From NCBI GenBank assembly GCA_943333505.2, contig CALQTN020000003.1:1-64000 (forward strand): DNA of 64,000 nucleotides, in the 5' to 3' direction. The position numbers and the translations under genes are program-made. How positions within the stretch are numbered: position 1 is the stretch's first letter; every line of letters begins with the position of its first letter. Positions 35,939 to 44,971 of this stretch are shown piece by piece. The DNA is from Asaia bogorensis (GTDB lineage: Bacteria > Pseudomonadota > Alphaproteobacteria > Acetobacterales > Acetobacteraceae). The notes beneath the pieces were generated by a model. It searched no databases. It worked only from the letters and a program-made list of their open reading frames with translations, and was not told the origin of the DNA.

Positions 35939-36478
35939 AGTTATCTGGCCTCTGGGCAATCATACCCGATCATCATCACCGGCGACTTGGAAAAAGCCAA
36001 GAATTGGCTGAGAACCAGGGCGCGCGGAACGGAACGCTTCGGTCTCGTTGCTTCATCGGGAGCACAACGCCTGCGGCCCCTCGGCATCCATATTAAGGCA
36101 GCGATCGAACCGCCAAACTGGTTTCTCAATGACGAGAAAGACGTTCGATCCTCATATTATCTTGAAGAGGTGGCCACCGAGTTCGATGTCCAGGGACTGG
36201 AACTCGATTGGGCTGGCGTTTGTTGGGACGGCAATTTCCATCACGACGGGCATCACTGGTGCAGTCTGGCCTTCAAAGGCAGCAAGTGGCAGTTGGTGAA
36301 CGACGCCAACAGGCGCTTGTATTTGAAAAACGCCTACCGCGTGATCCTGACGCGCGCTCGGCAGGGCATGGTTGTGTTCGTGCCCGAGGGCAATGCCGAT
36401 GATTGGACCCGGCCAGCAGCATACTATGATGGGACTTATCGCTTTCTGGTCTCCTGTGGGATCCACTCAATCGACTAG
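35939..36478 (+). pseudogene. C-terminal remnant of a DUF2075 (Schlafen-like helicase) gene
   Basis: The frame opens at 35939 right after a TGA and reads SYPIIITGDLEKAKNWLR and onward for about 180 codons. It ends with LKNAYRVILTRARQGMVVFVP (a helicase motif VI-like segment) and a normal stop. LVASSGAQRLRPLGI, WFLNDEKDVRSSYYLEEVATEF and QGLELDWAGV are typical of the C-terminal third of DUF2075 proteins. The N-terminal P-loop and helicase core, normally about 400 residues, are missing, and no start codon with an RBS fits. It is a relic, perhaps of a defence or restriction-type locus. Confidence 0.82.
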
Positions 36479-36530
36479 CGCCGTGTTTTGAGGGCAAACA
36501 CCACCCTCCCCGCTACATCGTCGTCCACAC

Positions 36531-36667
36531 TTACCAAAGCTCCGGAAACATCACCACGTCCAGCATCCGCCGAAGATACGCCACTGCCGGAACGCGCCTT
36601 CCAGATCAACCAATTCCTCCACCAATTCATACAGCGCCCAATGCTCCCCCGAATTGCGATAAGCCAT
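36531..36667 (-). pseudogene. kynA: Frameshifted C-terminal fragment of tryptophan 2,3-dioxygenase
   Basis: On the minus strand from 36667 one frame reads [30 protein letters not shown] and then leaves the family. A second frame resumes with [16 protein letters not shown] and a stop at 36531. In intact enzymes these blocks are separated by about 23 residues holding the RH and GTGG motifs, so about 70 bases are deleted and the frame is shifted. The heme-ligand N-terminal half is absent. It abuts the FAD-oxidase gene (13 bases). The protein would be non-functional. Confidence 0.8.
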
Positions 36668-36679
36668 CACCCATCCCAC

Positions 36680-38062
36680 TCAGCCGACGTCAAACACCTT
36701 CCCCGGATTCAAAATCCCCGCCGGGTCCAACGCCGCCTTAATCCGCCGCATCACCGCAATTTCCGCTTCCGTCCGCGAATACCCAAGATAAGCCTTCTTC
36801 AACAACCCAATCCCATGCTCGGCCGAAATCGAGCCACCAAACTCCCGCACACGCCCATAAATAATTGCCGAGATCTCGGCCGCATTCGGCCCATCCGGCA
36901 TCACCTTCACGTTGATATGCAAGTTGCTGTCGGCAATATGCCCGAACCACACCGCCTCAATCGCCTGAAACCGTTCCCGCAACGCCGCCCGCGCGCCCGT
37001 CACAAAATCCTGCATCCGCGCCACCGGCAGGCTGACATCGAAGCCAACCGCCGGGTTATAAGTCCGGCTGAATTCGGTCACGCTGTCGCGCAGCGCCCAT
37101 AACTCCCGGCCCTCGCGGATATTCTGCCCGATCACCGCATCATCCACGACGCCCGCTTCCAGCGCCGCTTCAATCACCCCATCGAACCGGACCGCATCGG
37201 CATCCGGATCGGCGCCCAGATTTTCCAGCAACACATAAACCGCAGACCCGCGCGGCAGCGGCGGCCGCACCCCATGCGCGGTGGTGGCGAGCTCATAAAA
37301 CTCCGTCCACATCACCTCAAACGCCGACAGGGTCCCGCCCAACCCGCCGCGCGCCCGCCCGAGCAAATCCAACACCGCCGCGTAATTCGGCAACGCCACC
37401 AGCGCGATCCGGCTCGAAACCGGTTGCGGGAACAGCCGCAGCACCAGCCGGGTCACAATCCCCAGCGTCCCCTCGGAGCCAATGAACAACTGCTTCAAAT
37501 CGTACCCGGCATTATTTTTCTGCATTTTGTTAAGGCTGGTCAGAATTGTCCCGTCCGCCAGCACCGCCTCAAACCCCAACACCAGCTCCCGCGCCATGCC
37601 ATAGCGCAACACCCGGTTGCCGCCGGCATTGGTGGAGATATTGCCGCCAATCAAGCAAGACCCACGGCTGCCAATGTCGAGCGGAAACAGCAGCCCCGCC
37701 GCCTCCGCCGCTTCCTGCACCATTTGCAGCGGCACCCCGGCTTCGACCGTCATCGTGCTGGCCGCGGTATCAACGTCCTCAATGCGCCGCATCCGCGACA
37801 GCGACACCGCCACGCACCCCGCAACCGGCGTCGCACCGCCCGCCAACCCGGTCAACCCGCCCTGCGGCACCGCCGGCACCCCATGCGCCGAGCACAACCG
37901 CAAGATCGCCGCGACCTGTTCAGTAGTGCGTGGCAGCGCCACCGCCATCGGCCCGGCGTCGGATTTCACCATATAGTCGCCGAAATGCCGCGCCTCGATC
38001 GCACCGCCGGTTTGCAGGCAATCAGCACCGATCGCCGCGCGTAGCTCATCCAGAAAATCCAT
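36680..38062 (-). CDS. FAD-linked oxidase, GlcD/D-lactate/2-hydroxyglutarate dehydrogenase family
   Basis: A 460-residue flavoprotein. The N-terminal FAD_binding_4 domain covers about 38-215 (AVPQGGLTGLAGGATPV, GSRGSCLIGGNISTNAGG, NNAGYDLKQLFIGSEGTLGIVT). The C-terminal FAD-oxidase domain covers about 215-458 (HIADSNLHINVKV, EFGGSISAEHGIGLLKK, LDPAGILNPGKVF). Such enzymes oxidise D-2-hydroxy acids and pass electrons to quinone or ETF. The exact substrate is unclear. It is divergent from the serine hydrolase. Confidence 0.9.
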   Translation of the reverse strand: MDFLDELRAAIGADCLQTGGAIEARHFGDYMVKSDAGPMAVALPRTTEQVAAILRLCSAHGVPAVPQGGLTGLAGGATPVAGCVAVSLSRMRRIEDVDTAASTMTVEAGVPLQMVQEAAEAAGLLFPLDIGSRGSCLIGGNISTNAGGNRVLRYGMARELVLGFEAVLADGTILTSLNKMQKNNAGYDLKQLFIGSEGTLGIVTRLVLRLFPQPVSSRIALVALPNYAAVLDLLGRARGGLGGTLSAFEVMWTEFYELATTAHGVRPPLPRGSAVYVLLENLGADPDADAVRFDGVIEAALEAGVVDDAVIGQNIREGRELWALRDSVTEFSRTYNPAVGFDVSLPVARMQDFVTGARAALRERFQAIEAVWFGHIADSNLHINVKVMPDGPNAAEISAIIYGRVREFGGSISAEHGIGLLKKAYLGYSRTEAEIAVMRRIKAALDPAGILNPGKVFDVG

Positions 38063-38124
38063 GCCAAACTCTCCTTAACCGCGCGAGCCTATCGCGCCAC
38101 GCCCCCGCCGGGAAGGAAGCAACC

Positions 38125-39243
38125 ATGGGTCAATTTCCACTGCCAACCAGTGATCTCGCAGCCGCCAATCTACGCGGCGAACAGATCGACCGTCTCGTCG
38201 CATTGATCGAGGCCCATATCGCGGAAGGCCGCTTCCCCGGCGGCCAGATCGCCATCGCCCGCCACGGCAAGCTCGCCTATCAGCGCAATTTCGGCCAGGC
38301 CCGCGCCGGCGTCCCGGTAACGGATGCGACCCGCTTCCTGCTCTATTCCAACACCAAAGTGATCACCGCCGTCGCCACCTGGCTGCTGGCCGAACGCGGC
38401 GCATTCCGCTTCACCGACAAGATGGCCGACCACGTGCCTGCCTTCGCGAAAAACGGCAAGCAGGATGTCACCATCCATCAGGTCATCACCCATCTCGCCG
38501 GCTTCCCGAGTGCCAACGTGCCATTTTCCGCCTGGGAAGATCACGAAAAGCTGCGTGACGCGGTCTGCAACTTCAACCTCGAATTCACCCCCGGATCGCG
38601 CCTGCATTATCACGGCCAATCTGCCCATTGGACCCTCGCAGTACTGATCGAGGCACTGACCGGCCAGGATTTCCGCACCTATATCCGCGACGAAGTCCTG
38701 GTCCCGCTCGGCATCGCCGATGATGTCCATGTCGGCCTGCCCGATGCGCTGCACGGCGCGACAGCTGACATGCACGTGCCAGATGGCAACAGCGTGGCGC
38801 TGCTGCCCGAACACAACTCCCCGGAATGGAAGCGTGCCGGCTCGCCTGGCGCCGGTGGCTATGCCAGCGCCCGCGGCATGGCGGCGCTCTATCAGATGAT
38901 GCTGCAAGGCGGCGAACTTGGCGGCAAGCGTCTGCTGTCGCCGCGCACCCTGCAATACGCGATCCGAAACTGGACCGCCGACATGGTCGACATGAACATG
39001 GGTATGCCGATGCATCGCGGTCTCGGCCCGCATCTGCGCGGCACCACGCCGGGCATTCGCGGCCTCGGCAGCTTTGCCTCCCCCGGCACCTTCGGCCATG
39101 GCGGCGCCGGCATCGCCTATTGCTGGGGTGATCCGGATTCAGGCGTGTCGTTCGCCTATCTGACCAATTGCCGCATCCCCGATCCCTGGCATTCGAACCG
39201 TTTGGATCTGGTATCGAACTTCGTTCACTCGGCGATTTTGTAG
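38125..39243 (+). CDS. Serine hydrolase, beta-lactamase/EstB superfamily
   Basis: A 372-residue class-C-beta-lactamase-like hydrolase. The S-x-x-K motif is YSNTKV (Ser about 69), the Y-x-N position reads YHGQSA, and HGG appears in FGHGGAG. No signal peptide is seen, so it acts in the cytoplasm and is more likely an esterase than a beta-lactamase. GGAAGGA at 38111-38117 supports ATG 38125. It is 62 bases from the divergent FAD oxidase. Confidence 0.9.
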   Translation: MGQFPLPTSDLAAANLRGEQIDRLVALIEAHIAEGRFPGGQIAIARHGKLAYQRNFGQARAGVPVTDATRFLLYSNTKVITAVATWLLAERGAFRFTDKMADHVPAFAKNGKQDVTIHQVITHLAGFPSANVPFSAWEDHEKLRDAVCNFNLEFTPGSRLHYHGQSAHWTLAVLIEALTGQDFRTYIRDEVLVPLGIADDVHVGLPDALHGATADMHVPDGNSVALLPEHNSPEWKRAGSPGAGGYASARGMAALYQMMLQGGELGGKRLLSPRTLQYAIRNWTADMVDMNMGMPMHRGLGPHLRGTTPGIRGLGSFASPGTFGHGGAGIAYCWGDPDSGVSFAYLTNCRIPDPWHSNRLDLVSNFVHSAIL

Positions 39244-39267
39244 ATCGGTCTTGGTGCCGTTGGGCGG

Positions 39268-40332
39268 CTAATGTCCGCCCAACGGCACCAGATGCGACAA
39301 AAACATCTCCGCGCAGGCCCGCCAGCTAAAGCGTTCCGCATGGGCACGACAAGCAATCCGATCCCCATCCAGCGCCGCCAGCGCTGCCACCCGCAAATCA
39401 TCATCCACCGCGCCGATATGCCCAGCGGCATCGGCCAGCACATCCTTCGGTCCCGTAACATTATAGGCGGCAACCGGCGTGCCGCAGGCCAACGCCTCCA
39501 GGATGACCAGCCCGAACGTATCAGTCACGCTCGGGAACACGAACACATCCGCACTCGCATAGGCCCGCGCCAGATCGGTGCCATAACGTGGTCCGGCGAA
39601 ATGCACGTTTGGGTAAGCACGCCGTAACGATGCAAGCTGCGGCCCGTCGCCCACCACCACCTTGCTGCCGGGCAAATCAAGATCGAGGAACGCACCGATA
39701 TTTTTTTCCACCGCCACCCGCCCAACGTAGATGAAAATCGGTCCCGGCAGTCCGCCCCAATCCTCACGCGGTTGCGGGGCGAACAGGTCCAGATCGACCC
39801 CACGCGACCAGGTTCGCAACGATTTGAAGCCACGCGCAGCCAGTTCCTCGCGCAGGCTTGCTGTCGCGACCATCATCCCCTGTCCCGCGCCATGGAAGCG
39901 CCGCAGGAACCCATAGAACAAGGATGGCGGCAGCCCGGTCCGCGCATGCACGTATTCGGGAAAGCGGGTGTGGAATGCGGTGGTGAAGGCGCAGCCGCGC
40001 TTGCTCGCCCATTTCTGCGCCGACAACCCCAACGGGCCTTCGGTGGCGATGTGCAACGCATCCGGCGCGTAACCCTCGATCAACCGGCTGAGCTTTCGGC
40101 GCGGAAACAGCGACAGTCGGATGTCGGGATAGGTCGGGCAGGGAATGGTATAAAACCGGTCCGGTCCAATGATGTCGACGGTATGTCCAAGCGCGCGCAA
40201 TTCGCGGGTCACAGTTTGCAGGGTTCGCACCACCCCGTTGACCTGCGGCTCCCACGCATCCGAAATGATCAGGATGCGCGCCGGCAGCGGACCAACCGCA
40301 AGCAATCGGGCACGAAATTCATCGGGACCCAT
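39268..40332 (-). CDS. GT4 glycosyltransferase, mannosyl/diacylglycerol type
   Basis: A 354-residue GT-B enzyme. The N-terminus RILIISDAWEPQVNGVVRTLQT is the classic lipid/mannosyl GT4 start, followed by TAFHTRFPEYVHAR and YVGRVAVEKNI. The C-terminal E-x7-E is TDTFGLVILEALACGTPVAAYN. It resembles SqdX/MgtA/Agt-type enzymes that glycosylate diacylglycerol or related lipids. It lies 4 bases after a metallophosphoesterase gene on the same strand, and a diacylglycerol-kinase-like gene is divergent from that operon. Confidence 0.88.
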   Translation of the reverse strand: MGPDEFRARLLAVGPLPARILIISDAWEPQVNGVVRTLQTVTRELRALGHTVDIIGPDRFYTIPCPTYPDIRLSLFPRRKLSRLIEGYAPDALHIATEGPLGLSAQKWASKRGCAFTTAFHTRFPEYVHARTGLPPSLFYGFLRRFHGAGQGMMVATASLREELAARGFKSLRTWSRGVDLDLFAPQPREDWGGLPGPIFIYVGRVAVEKNIGAFLDLDLPGSKVVVGDGPQLASLRRAYPNVHFAGPRYGTDLARAYASADVFVFPSVTDTFGLVILEALACGTPVAAYNVTGPKDVLADAAGHIGAVDDDLRVAALAALDGDRIACRAHAERFSWRACAEMFLSHLVPLGGH

Positions 40333-40336
40333 GATG

Positions 40337-41164
40337 TCAGGCAGGTTGCGCCGCCTCGACCTTGCGGGGCGCGAAGAACGACATCCGGTTCATCGCCGCC
40401 CAGTCGATCAGTTCTAACCGTCCGTCATGATGTTCGACCAGCGCCGTGCAGCTTTCCACCCAGTCGCCATCGTTCAGATACAGCACCCCGTTGATTTCAC
40501 GCATTTCGGCATGGTGGATGTGCCCACATACCACGCCGTCAAAGCCGCGGCGGCGCGCCTCGCCAGCCAATGCTTCTTCGAACCGATCGATCGCCTTGAC
40601 CGCTTCCTTGACCTGCCGCTTCGCCCACGCCGATAGCGACCAGTACGGATAGCCCAGCTTGCGACGGCCGAAATTGAACCAGCGATTAACCACCAGCGCG
40701 CCGGTGTAGGCCCAGTCCCCAAGCAGTGCCAGAAACTTCGCGTAGCGCACCACGCTGTCGAATTCGTCGCCATGCATCACCAGCAGGCGGCGGCCATCGA
40801 CCATGCTGTGTACAGCATCCTTGCGCAATTTAATGCCGGCGACTTCCAGTCCCATTGGCAGCCACGCACGAAACATTTCGTCATGGTTGCCGGGGATGTA
40901 GGTCACCTCGGTGCCTTTGCGGGCATGCAGCAGGATCAGGCGAATGACCTCGTCATGGGTTGCATCCCAGTACCAGGATTTCCGCAACCGCCAGCCATCG
41001 ATGATGTCGCCCACCAGATACATTTGCTCGCACGAAACCCGGTTCAGAAAGTCGGCCAGAAAATCGCTGCGGCAACCACGTGTGCCCAAATGAAAATCTG
41101 AAATGAAGACCGAACGATAGCTCGGACCCGAGATTTGCTGGCCAGCGGGATATTCAGCGTTCAT
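40337..41164 (-). CDS. Metallophosphoesterase, UDP-2,3-diacylglucosamine pyrophosphatase (LpxH)-like
   Basis: A 275-residue calcineurin-like phosphoesterase. The five metal motifs are intact: SDFHLGTRG, GDIIDGW, GNHDE, HGDEFD and GHIHHAE. By sequence it is LpxH-like, but orthologues paired with a GT4 gene, as here, have been proposed to dephosphorylate phosphatidate and give diacylglycerol for glycolipid synthesis. The C-terminal Ala-rich tail is extra. It is 156 bases from the divergent diacylglycerol-kinase-like gene. Confidence 0.9.
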   Translation of the reverse strand: MNAEYPAGQQISGPSYRSVFISDFHLGTRGCRSDFLADFLNRVSCEQMYLVGDIIDGWRLRKSWYWDATHDEVIRLILLHARKGTEVTYIPGNHDEMFRAWLPMGLEVAGIKLRKDAVHSMVDGRRLLVMHGDEFDSVVRYAKFLALLGDWAYTGALVVNRWFNFGRRKLGYPYWSLSAWAKRQVKEAVKAIDRFEEALAGEARRRGFDGVVCGHIHHAEMREINGVLYLNDGDWVESCTALVEHHDGRLELIDWAAMNRMSFFAPRKVEAAQPA

Positions 41165-41320
41165 AAACGCAGGAAATACAACTTCAACCGCGCCGTGCCA
41201 GTGAATATTACATGACGGTCACCCCGCAGGAAACATCACGCGGATGACTGCAAACCGACATTTAATTGTAATAAAATTAGCCCATCTGGACGGCTTGTCG
41301 TTATCAACCCAAAGGCCATC

Positions 41321-42190
41321 ATGCTGATCATCTTCAATCCGGTCGCTGGCCGCCGCCGTGCGCAACGGTTGTGGCGGGTGCTCGATATCATGGCCACCAA
41401 CGGCGTGCGGCTGGAAATTGTCGAGACCCAGTATGCCGGCCATGCCACCACACTCGCCCGTGCCGCCGCCCATGGCGATGGCCGAAAATTGGTGGTTGCA
41501 GCCGGCGGTGACGGCACAATCGCTGAGGTCGCAGCGGGATTGGCCGGCAGTGACTGCAAACTCGGGATCATCCCGATCGGTACCGCAAATGTTCTGGCCC
41601 ATGAACTAGGGCTGAGTTTTTCCCCGGCCGGCGTTGCCTCGGCCCTCGCCTTCGGCCGCACTGTGACACTGTGGCCAGGCGCGGCATCGGGCAGCACCGG
41701 CACGCGGCTGTTCGTGCAAATGCTGGGCGCCGGGTTCGATGCACAGGTGGTGCGGAACCTGTCCTTGCCGCTGAAGCGCGCCATCGGTCGGGCATCCTAC
41801 GTGCTGCAATCGATGCGCGAGCTTGGGCGCTACGCCTTTCCCCCCATCGCGGTATCGCTCGATGGCATCGTATCCGAGGCCGGTAGCGTCATCGTCAGCA
41901 AGGGGCGGCTCTATGCCGGGCGCTATCTCGTTGCCCCTGGCTGCCGCCCGACCGAACGTGGCTTCAGCGTGGTGCTGTTCGAACGCCCTGGTGCCTTGCA
42001 GGCCGCGATGTGCGGCGCGGCACTGCCCTTCGATATGATCCCCCATATGCCCGGCGTGCGGGTGCTGCGCGCCGAGCACGTCGAACTCGATTGTCGCGAC
42101 GCGCCGGCCCAGACCGATGGCGACCCGTGCGGCAATGGCCGGCTGGTCATCGATGACGCGCCAGGATCAATCGCGGTGGTCGTGGGCTAG
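41321..42190 (+). CDS. Diacylglycerol/lipid kinase family protein (DagK/YegS-like)
   Basis: A 289-residue soluble lipid kinase. The nucleotide site is NPVAGRRRAQRLW and VVAAGGDGTIAEVAAGL, and PIGTANVLAHELG is the family motif. The C-terminal beta-sandwich with QMLGAGFDAQVV follows. It would phosphorylate diacylglycerol or a related lipid. It is divergent from the metallophosphoesterase-GT4 operon, which fits a phospholipid/glycolipid cycle. The 3' end overlaps the convergent alpha/beta hydrolase by 24 bases. Confidence 0.9.
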   Translation: MLIIFNPVAGRRRAQRLWRVLDIMATNGVRLEIVETQYAGHATTLARAAAHGDGRKLVVAAGGDGTIAEVAAGLAGSDCKLGIIPIGTANVLAHELGLSFSPAGVASALAFGRTVTLWPGAASGSTGTRLFVQMLGAGFDAQVVRNLSLPLKRAIGRASYVLQSMRELGRYAFPPIAVSLDGIVSEAGSVIVSKGRLYAGRYLVAPGCRPTERGFSVVLFERPGALQAAMCGAALPFDMIPHMPGVRVLRAEHVELDCRDAPAQTDGDPCGNGRLVIDDAPGSIAVVVG

Positions 42191-42982
42191 CCCGCACGCA
42201 ATCGCCACCAGGCGTGATGCCGGGTTGGCCAATTCCCCCACGATGCTGAAATGATGATGCCCCGGACTGGTTTCCCAATCGCCGCCCCAGGCTGCCGCCA
42301 ACTCCCGCGATTGGCGGGCGTATTCGACGCCTTCATCCCCGCCCACCACCGCGTGCATGGGGCGATGCGGTGATGCCATGAACATCGGCGACAGGCTATG
42401 CGCGACCATCTCATCCATTCCCAAAGCGTCATTAACATGGGTCCGGCATAGTGGCGGCAGATCGAACAGCCCGCTGATCGGCAGCGCGGCATAAACCAGA
42501 TCGGCCGGCAATCCCTGCGCCGCCCAATCTTGCGCCAGCAACATTGCCGCCAGATGCCCGCCGGCTGAATGCCCGATCGCCAGCATTTTCCGCCCGTGCA
42601 GCCGGTACAGCGCCGGCGCCACCGCCAGCAAATTGGCGACCACGGCCGGCATGGCCACCGTCGGGCACTGGTCATAGGACGGCATGGCGACCGCGATGCC
42701 GTGGGCGAGCAATCCGCCCGCGAGATGGCTCCACGCCGCACGGTCGCTATGCTGCCAGTAACCGCCATGCACGAAAATCGCGATCGGGGCTGCGCGACCG
42801 GAGTTGGGCCAGAACAGATCGAATTTCTGCCGCGCCGACCGACCGTAAGCCACCCCATATTCGGCAAAAGCGTGCCGTAACCGAAACGCCGCCGCCAACC
42901 CGGGCAATGCCGCGAGCATCGCGTCCGAACCCGCCACCTTGGCGCTATTATCGTACTCGGATTGTAAAAACGGGTCGATCAT
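42167..42982 (-). CDS. Alpha/beta hydrolase, kynurenine-formamidase-like
   Basis: A 271-residue serine hydrolase. The oxyanion/HG motif is HGGYWQHSD, the nucleophile elbow GHSAGGHLA, and His is late (PGHHHFS). The HGGYW motif and size match the alpha/beta-type arylformamidases that convert N-formylkynurenine to kynurenine. The remnant of tryptophan 2,3-dioxygenase, which makes that substrate, is 5.5 kb away, so the gene may once have been part of a kynurenine route. Another hydrolase role is possible. Confidence 0.85.
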   Translation of the reverse strand: MIDPFLQSEYDNSAKVAGSDAMLAALPGLAAAFRLRHAFAEYGVAYGRSARQKFDLFWPNSGRAAPIAIFVHGGYWQHSDRAAWSHLAGGLLAHGIAVAMPSYDQCPTVAMPAVVANLLAVAPALYRLHGRKMLAIGHSAGGHLAAMLLAQDWAAQGLPADLVYAALPISGLFDLPPLCRTHVNDALGMDEMVAHSLSPMFMASPHRPMHAVVGGDEGVEYARQSRELAAAWGGDWETSPGHHHFSIVGELANPASRLVAIACGLAHDHRD

Positions 42983-43081
42983 TCACTTTGTCCCTCGGCG
43001 TTACCCCATTGATCCTATAAGCAGTTTCCTCACCAGCAAAAATAACGTGCCAACCGCGCGATTGTACGGGATGAATAGTCC

Positions 43082-44881
43082 ATGCGTGTCCCGAATTTCC
43101 TCAGCCCGCCAGCACCATTTCCTGGCGTCGTTGCAGCCCTGCTCGCAGTTATATTCGCCTGCGCGAGCGTGGCGCTGACCGCGCCGCTCAGCCTGGCCGG
43201 TGCATCCGCAGCCGCACTGGCTGCCGTGTGCGGGGCCTTCGCATGGCGTCAGGCAACCCGCACCCTGCGGGAGGCGCGGGCATCATTTCGTGCGTTTGCC
43301 CGCACAATCCCTGGCGTTATCTGCGGCGCTACCCGTGCCGCCGATGGGACCCTGCTGCTGACCCAGTTTTCCGCCCCGCCGCGCCGAACCTTGGCGCCCG
43401 GCACAAAGTTCGATGTGATGCTGGGTCTGATCCATCCCGATGACCGTCAGCTGATGCGCAACGGCTTTACGGCTGCCGAAGCCGTTATCGGCCAGCGCGG
43501 CGTCGGACCAACCGTGTTGATTGTGCGGACGCGCCTGCCGGTCAACCCTGATGACTGGATCCCCTGGGAAGACAGCGACAGCACCGATTTCCGCTGGTTG
43601 CGGGTCGCGGTGCGCGGACGGCGCAACCTGCAGGGCGCATCCATCGTCGAAGGGGTGGCGCTCGACGTCACCGACCTGATGGAAGCGCGCGAACTGGCCG
43701 AGCGTGCCGCGCGATTGGAAGCCGAAAACCGCCTTCTCGCCGAACATCGTGCCACCGAAGCTGACCGCATGGCGGACCGCAAATCGGAAATCCTGTCCAT
43801 GATGGCCCATGAAATTCGCACCCCGCTAACCGGGGTTATCGGGTTCGCCGAGATTTTGTGCGCGACGACGGGTCTGCCGGAAGATGCCCTCAAACACGCC
43901 CAGATCGTGCATAGCACCGGCAGCGTATTACTGAGCGTGGTGAACGACATCCTCGACCTCGCCAAGCTCGAAGCCGGCAAGGTCAGTATTGAGCGGATTG
44001 CCTTCCGCCCGGATGATATGTTGCAGCAGGCCCTGGCGCTCACCGGCGCGATAGGCGCCGAACACGGCTTGACCTTGCGATTGGAGGTCTCCCCGACCTT
44101 GCCGCCCTGGCTTTACGGCGATCCGTTGCGGTTGCGCCAGGTGATCGGCAATCTACTGGGCAATGCGGTGAAATTCACCGAACGTGGCACGGTGGTGCTA
44201 CGCGCCGGGCCAACCCAGGACTCGGTGCCGCGCTTGCGGATCGAGGTCGAAGACAGCGGGATCGGGATTGCGCCCGACGTGGTGGATCGGCTGTTCACCA
44301 TGTTCGAACAGGCCGATATCGGCACCACGCGACGCTATGGCGGCACCGGGCTGGGGCTCGCGCTATGCCGTCGTCTGGTCGAGGCGATGGGCGGACAGAT
44401 CGGGGTGCAGAGCACGCCCGGCACCGGCAGCGTGTTCTGGTTCGAGGTCGCGCTGCTGGCCGCATCCCCGCCCGAACGCGATACCAATAAGCCTGCGCCG
44501 ACCAAGCCATCCCGGCCGTTGCGGGTTCTGGTGGTCGATGACATCGCCACCAACCGCGAATTGTTACGCACCATGCTGACCCGCATGGGCCATGCACCAA
44601 CCCTCGCCGAAAGCGGGATCGACGCAATCGCTGCCATCCAGCGTGAAGCGTTCGACGTGGTGTTGATGGATATCAATATGCCCGACATGGATGGGCTGGA
44701 GACCACCCGGCGCATTCGCGCCATCGGCGGCCTCATCGCCGCCACCCCGATTTTCGCGCTGACCGCCGGCGCGACAGCGGCCGATCAGGAGCGGAGCAAG
44801 GCCGCCGGCATGAACGCCCATGTCGCCAAGCCGGTCAGTCGCGCCCAGCTTGCCAGCGTCCTGGAGCCACTGCTGGAATAG
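43082..44881 (+). CDS. Hybrid sensor histidine kinase/response regulator
   Basis: A 599-residue protein. Two short membrane helices (about 13-60) precede a PAS-like region (about 75-205, VICGATRAADGTLLL...FRWLRVAVRGRRN) and a coiled linker (about 205-235). DHp carries phospho-His in MMAHEIRTPLTGVIGF (about 241). The HATPase carries NLLGNAVKF, DSGIGI and GTGLGLALCRRLVEAMGG. The C-terminal receiver (about 480-597) carries VVDD, LMDINMPDMDG and Lys in AKPVSR. No response-regulator gene is adjacent. The signal is not evident. Confidence 0.93.
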   Translation: MRVPNFLSPPAPFPGVVAALLAVIFACASVALTAPLSLAGASAAALAAVCGAFAWRQATRTLREARASFRAFARTIPGVICGATRAADGTLLLTQFSAPPRRTLAPGTKFDVMLGLIHPDDRQLMRNGFTAAEAVIGQRGVGPTVLIVRTRLPVNPDDWIPWEDSDSTDFRWLRVAVRGRRNLQGASIVEGVALDVTDLMEARELAERAARLEAENRLLAEHRATEADRMADRKSEILSMMAHEIRTPLTGVIGFAEILCATTGLPEDALKHAQIVHSTGSVLLSVVNDILDLAKLEAGKVSIERIAFRPDDMLQQALALTGAIGAEHGLTLRLEVSPTLPPWLYGDPLRLRQVIGNLLGNAVKFTERGTVVLRAGPTQDSVPRLRIEVEDSGIGIAPDVVDRLFTMFEQADIGTTRRYGGTGLGLALCRRLVEAMGGQIGVQSTPGTGSVFWFEVALLAASPPERDTNKPAPTKPSRPLRVLVVDDIATNRELLRTMLTRMGHAPTLAESGIDAIAAIQREAFDVVLMDINMPDMDGLETTRRIRAIGGLIAATPIFALTAGATAADQERSKAAGMNAHVAKPVSRAQLASVLEPLLE

Positions 44882-44900
44882 GAATGTTACGATGCGGCTA

Positions 44901-44944
44901 GATCATCATTCGTCCAATCGGCTTCGATTGGACGAATGATGATC
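44901..44944. terminator. Perfect 19-bp-arm palindrome between convergent genes
   Basis: GATCATCATTCGTCCAATC (44901-44919) is exactly reverse-complemented at 44926-44944, loop GGCTTC. It lies in the 90-base gap between the hybrid-kinase stop and the amidohydrolase stop, so a bidirectional terminator is the simple reading. No T-run follows on either strand. Confidence 0.7.
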
Positions 44945-44971
44945 GTATCGGCAAGCCGATCGGATGATGCT

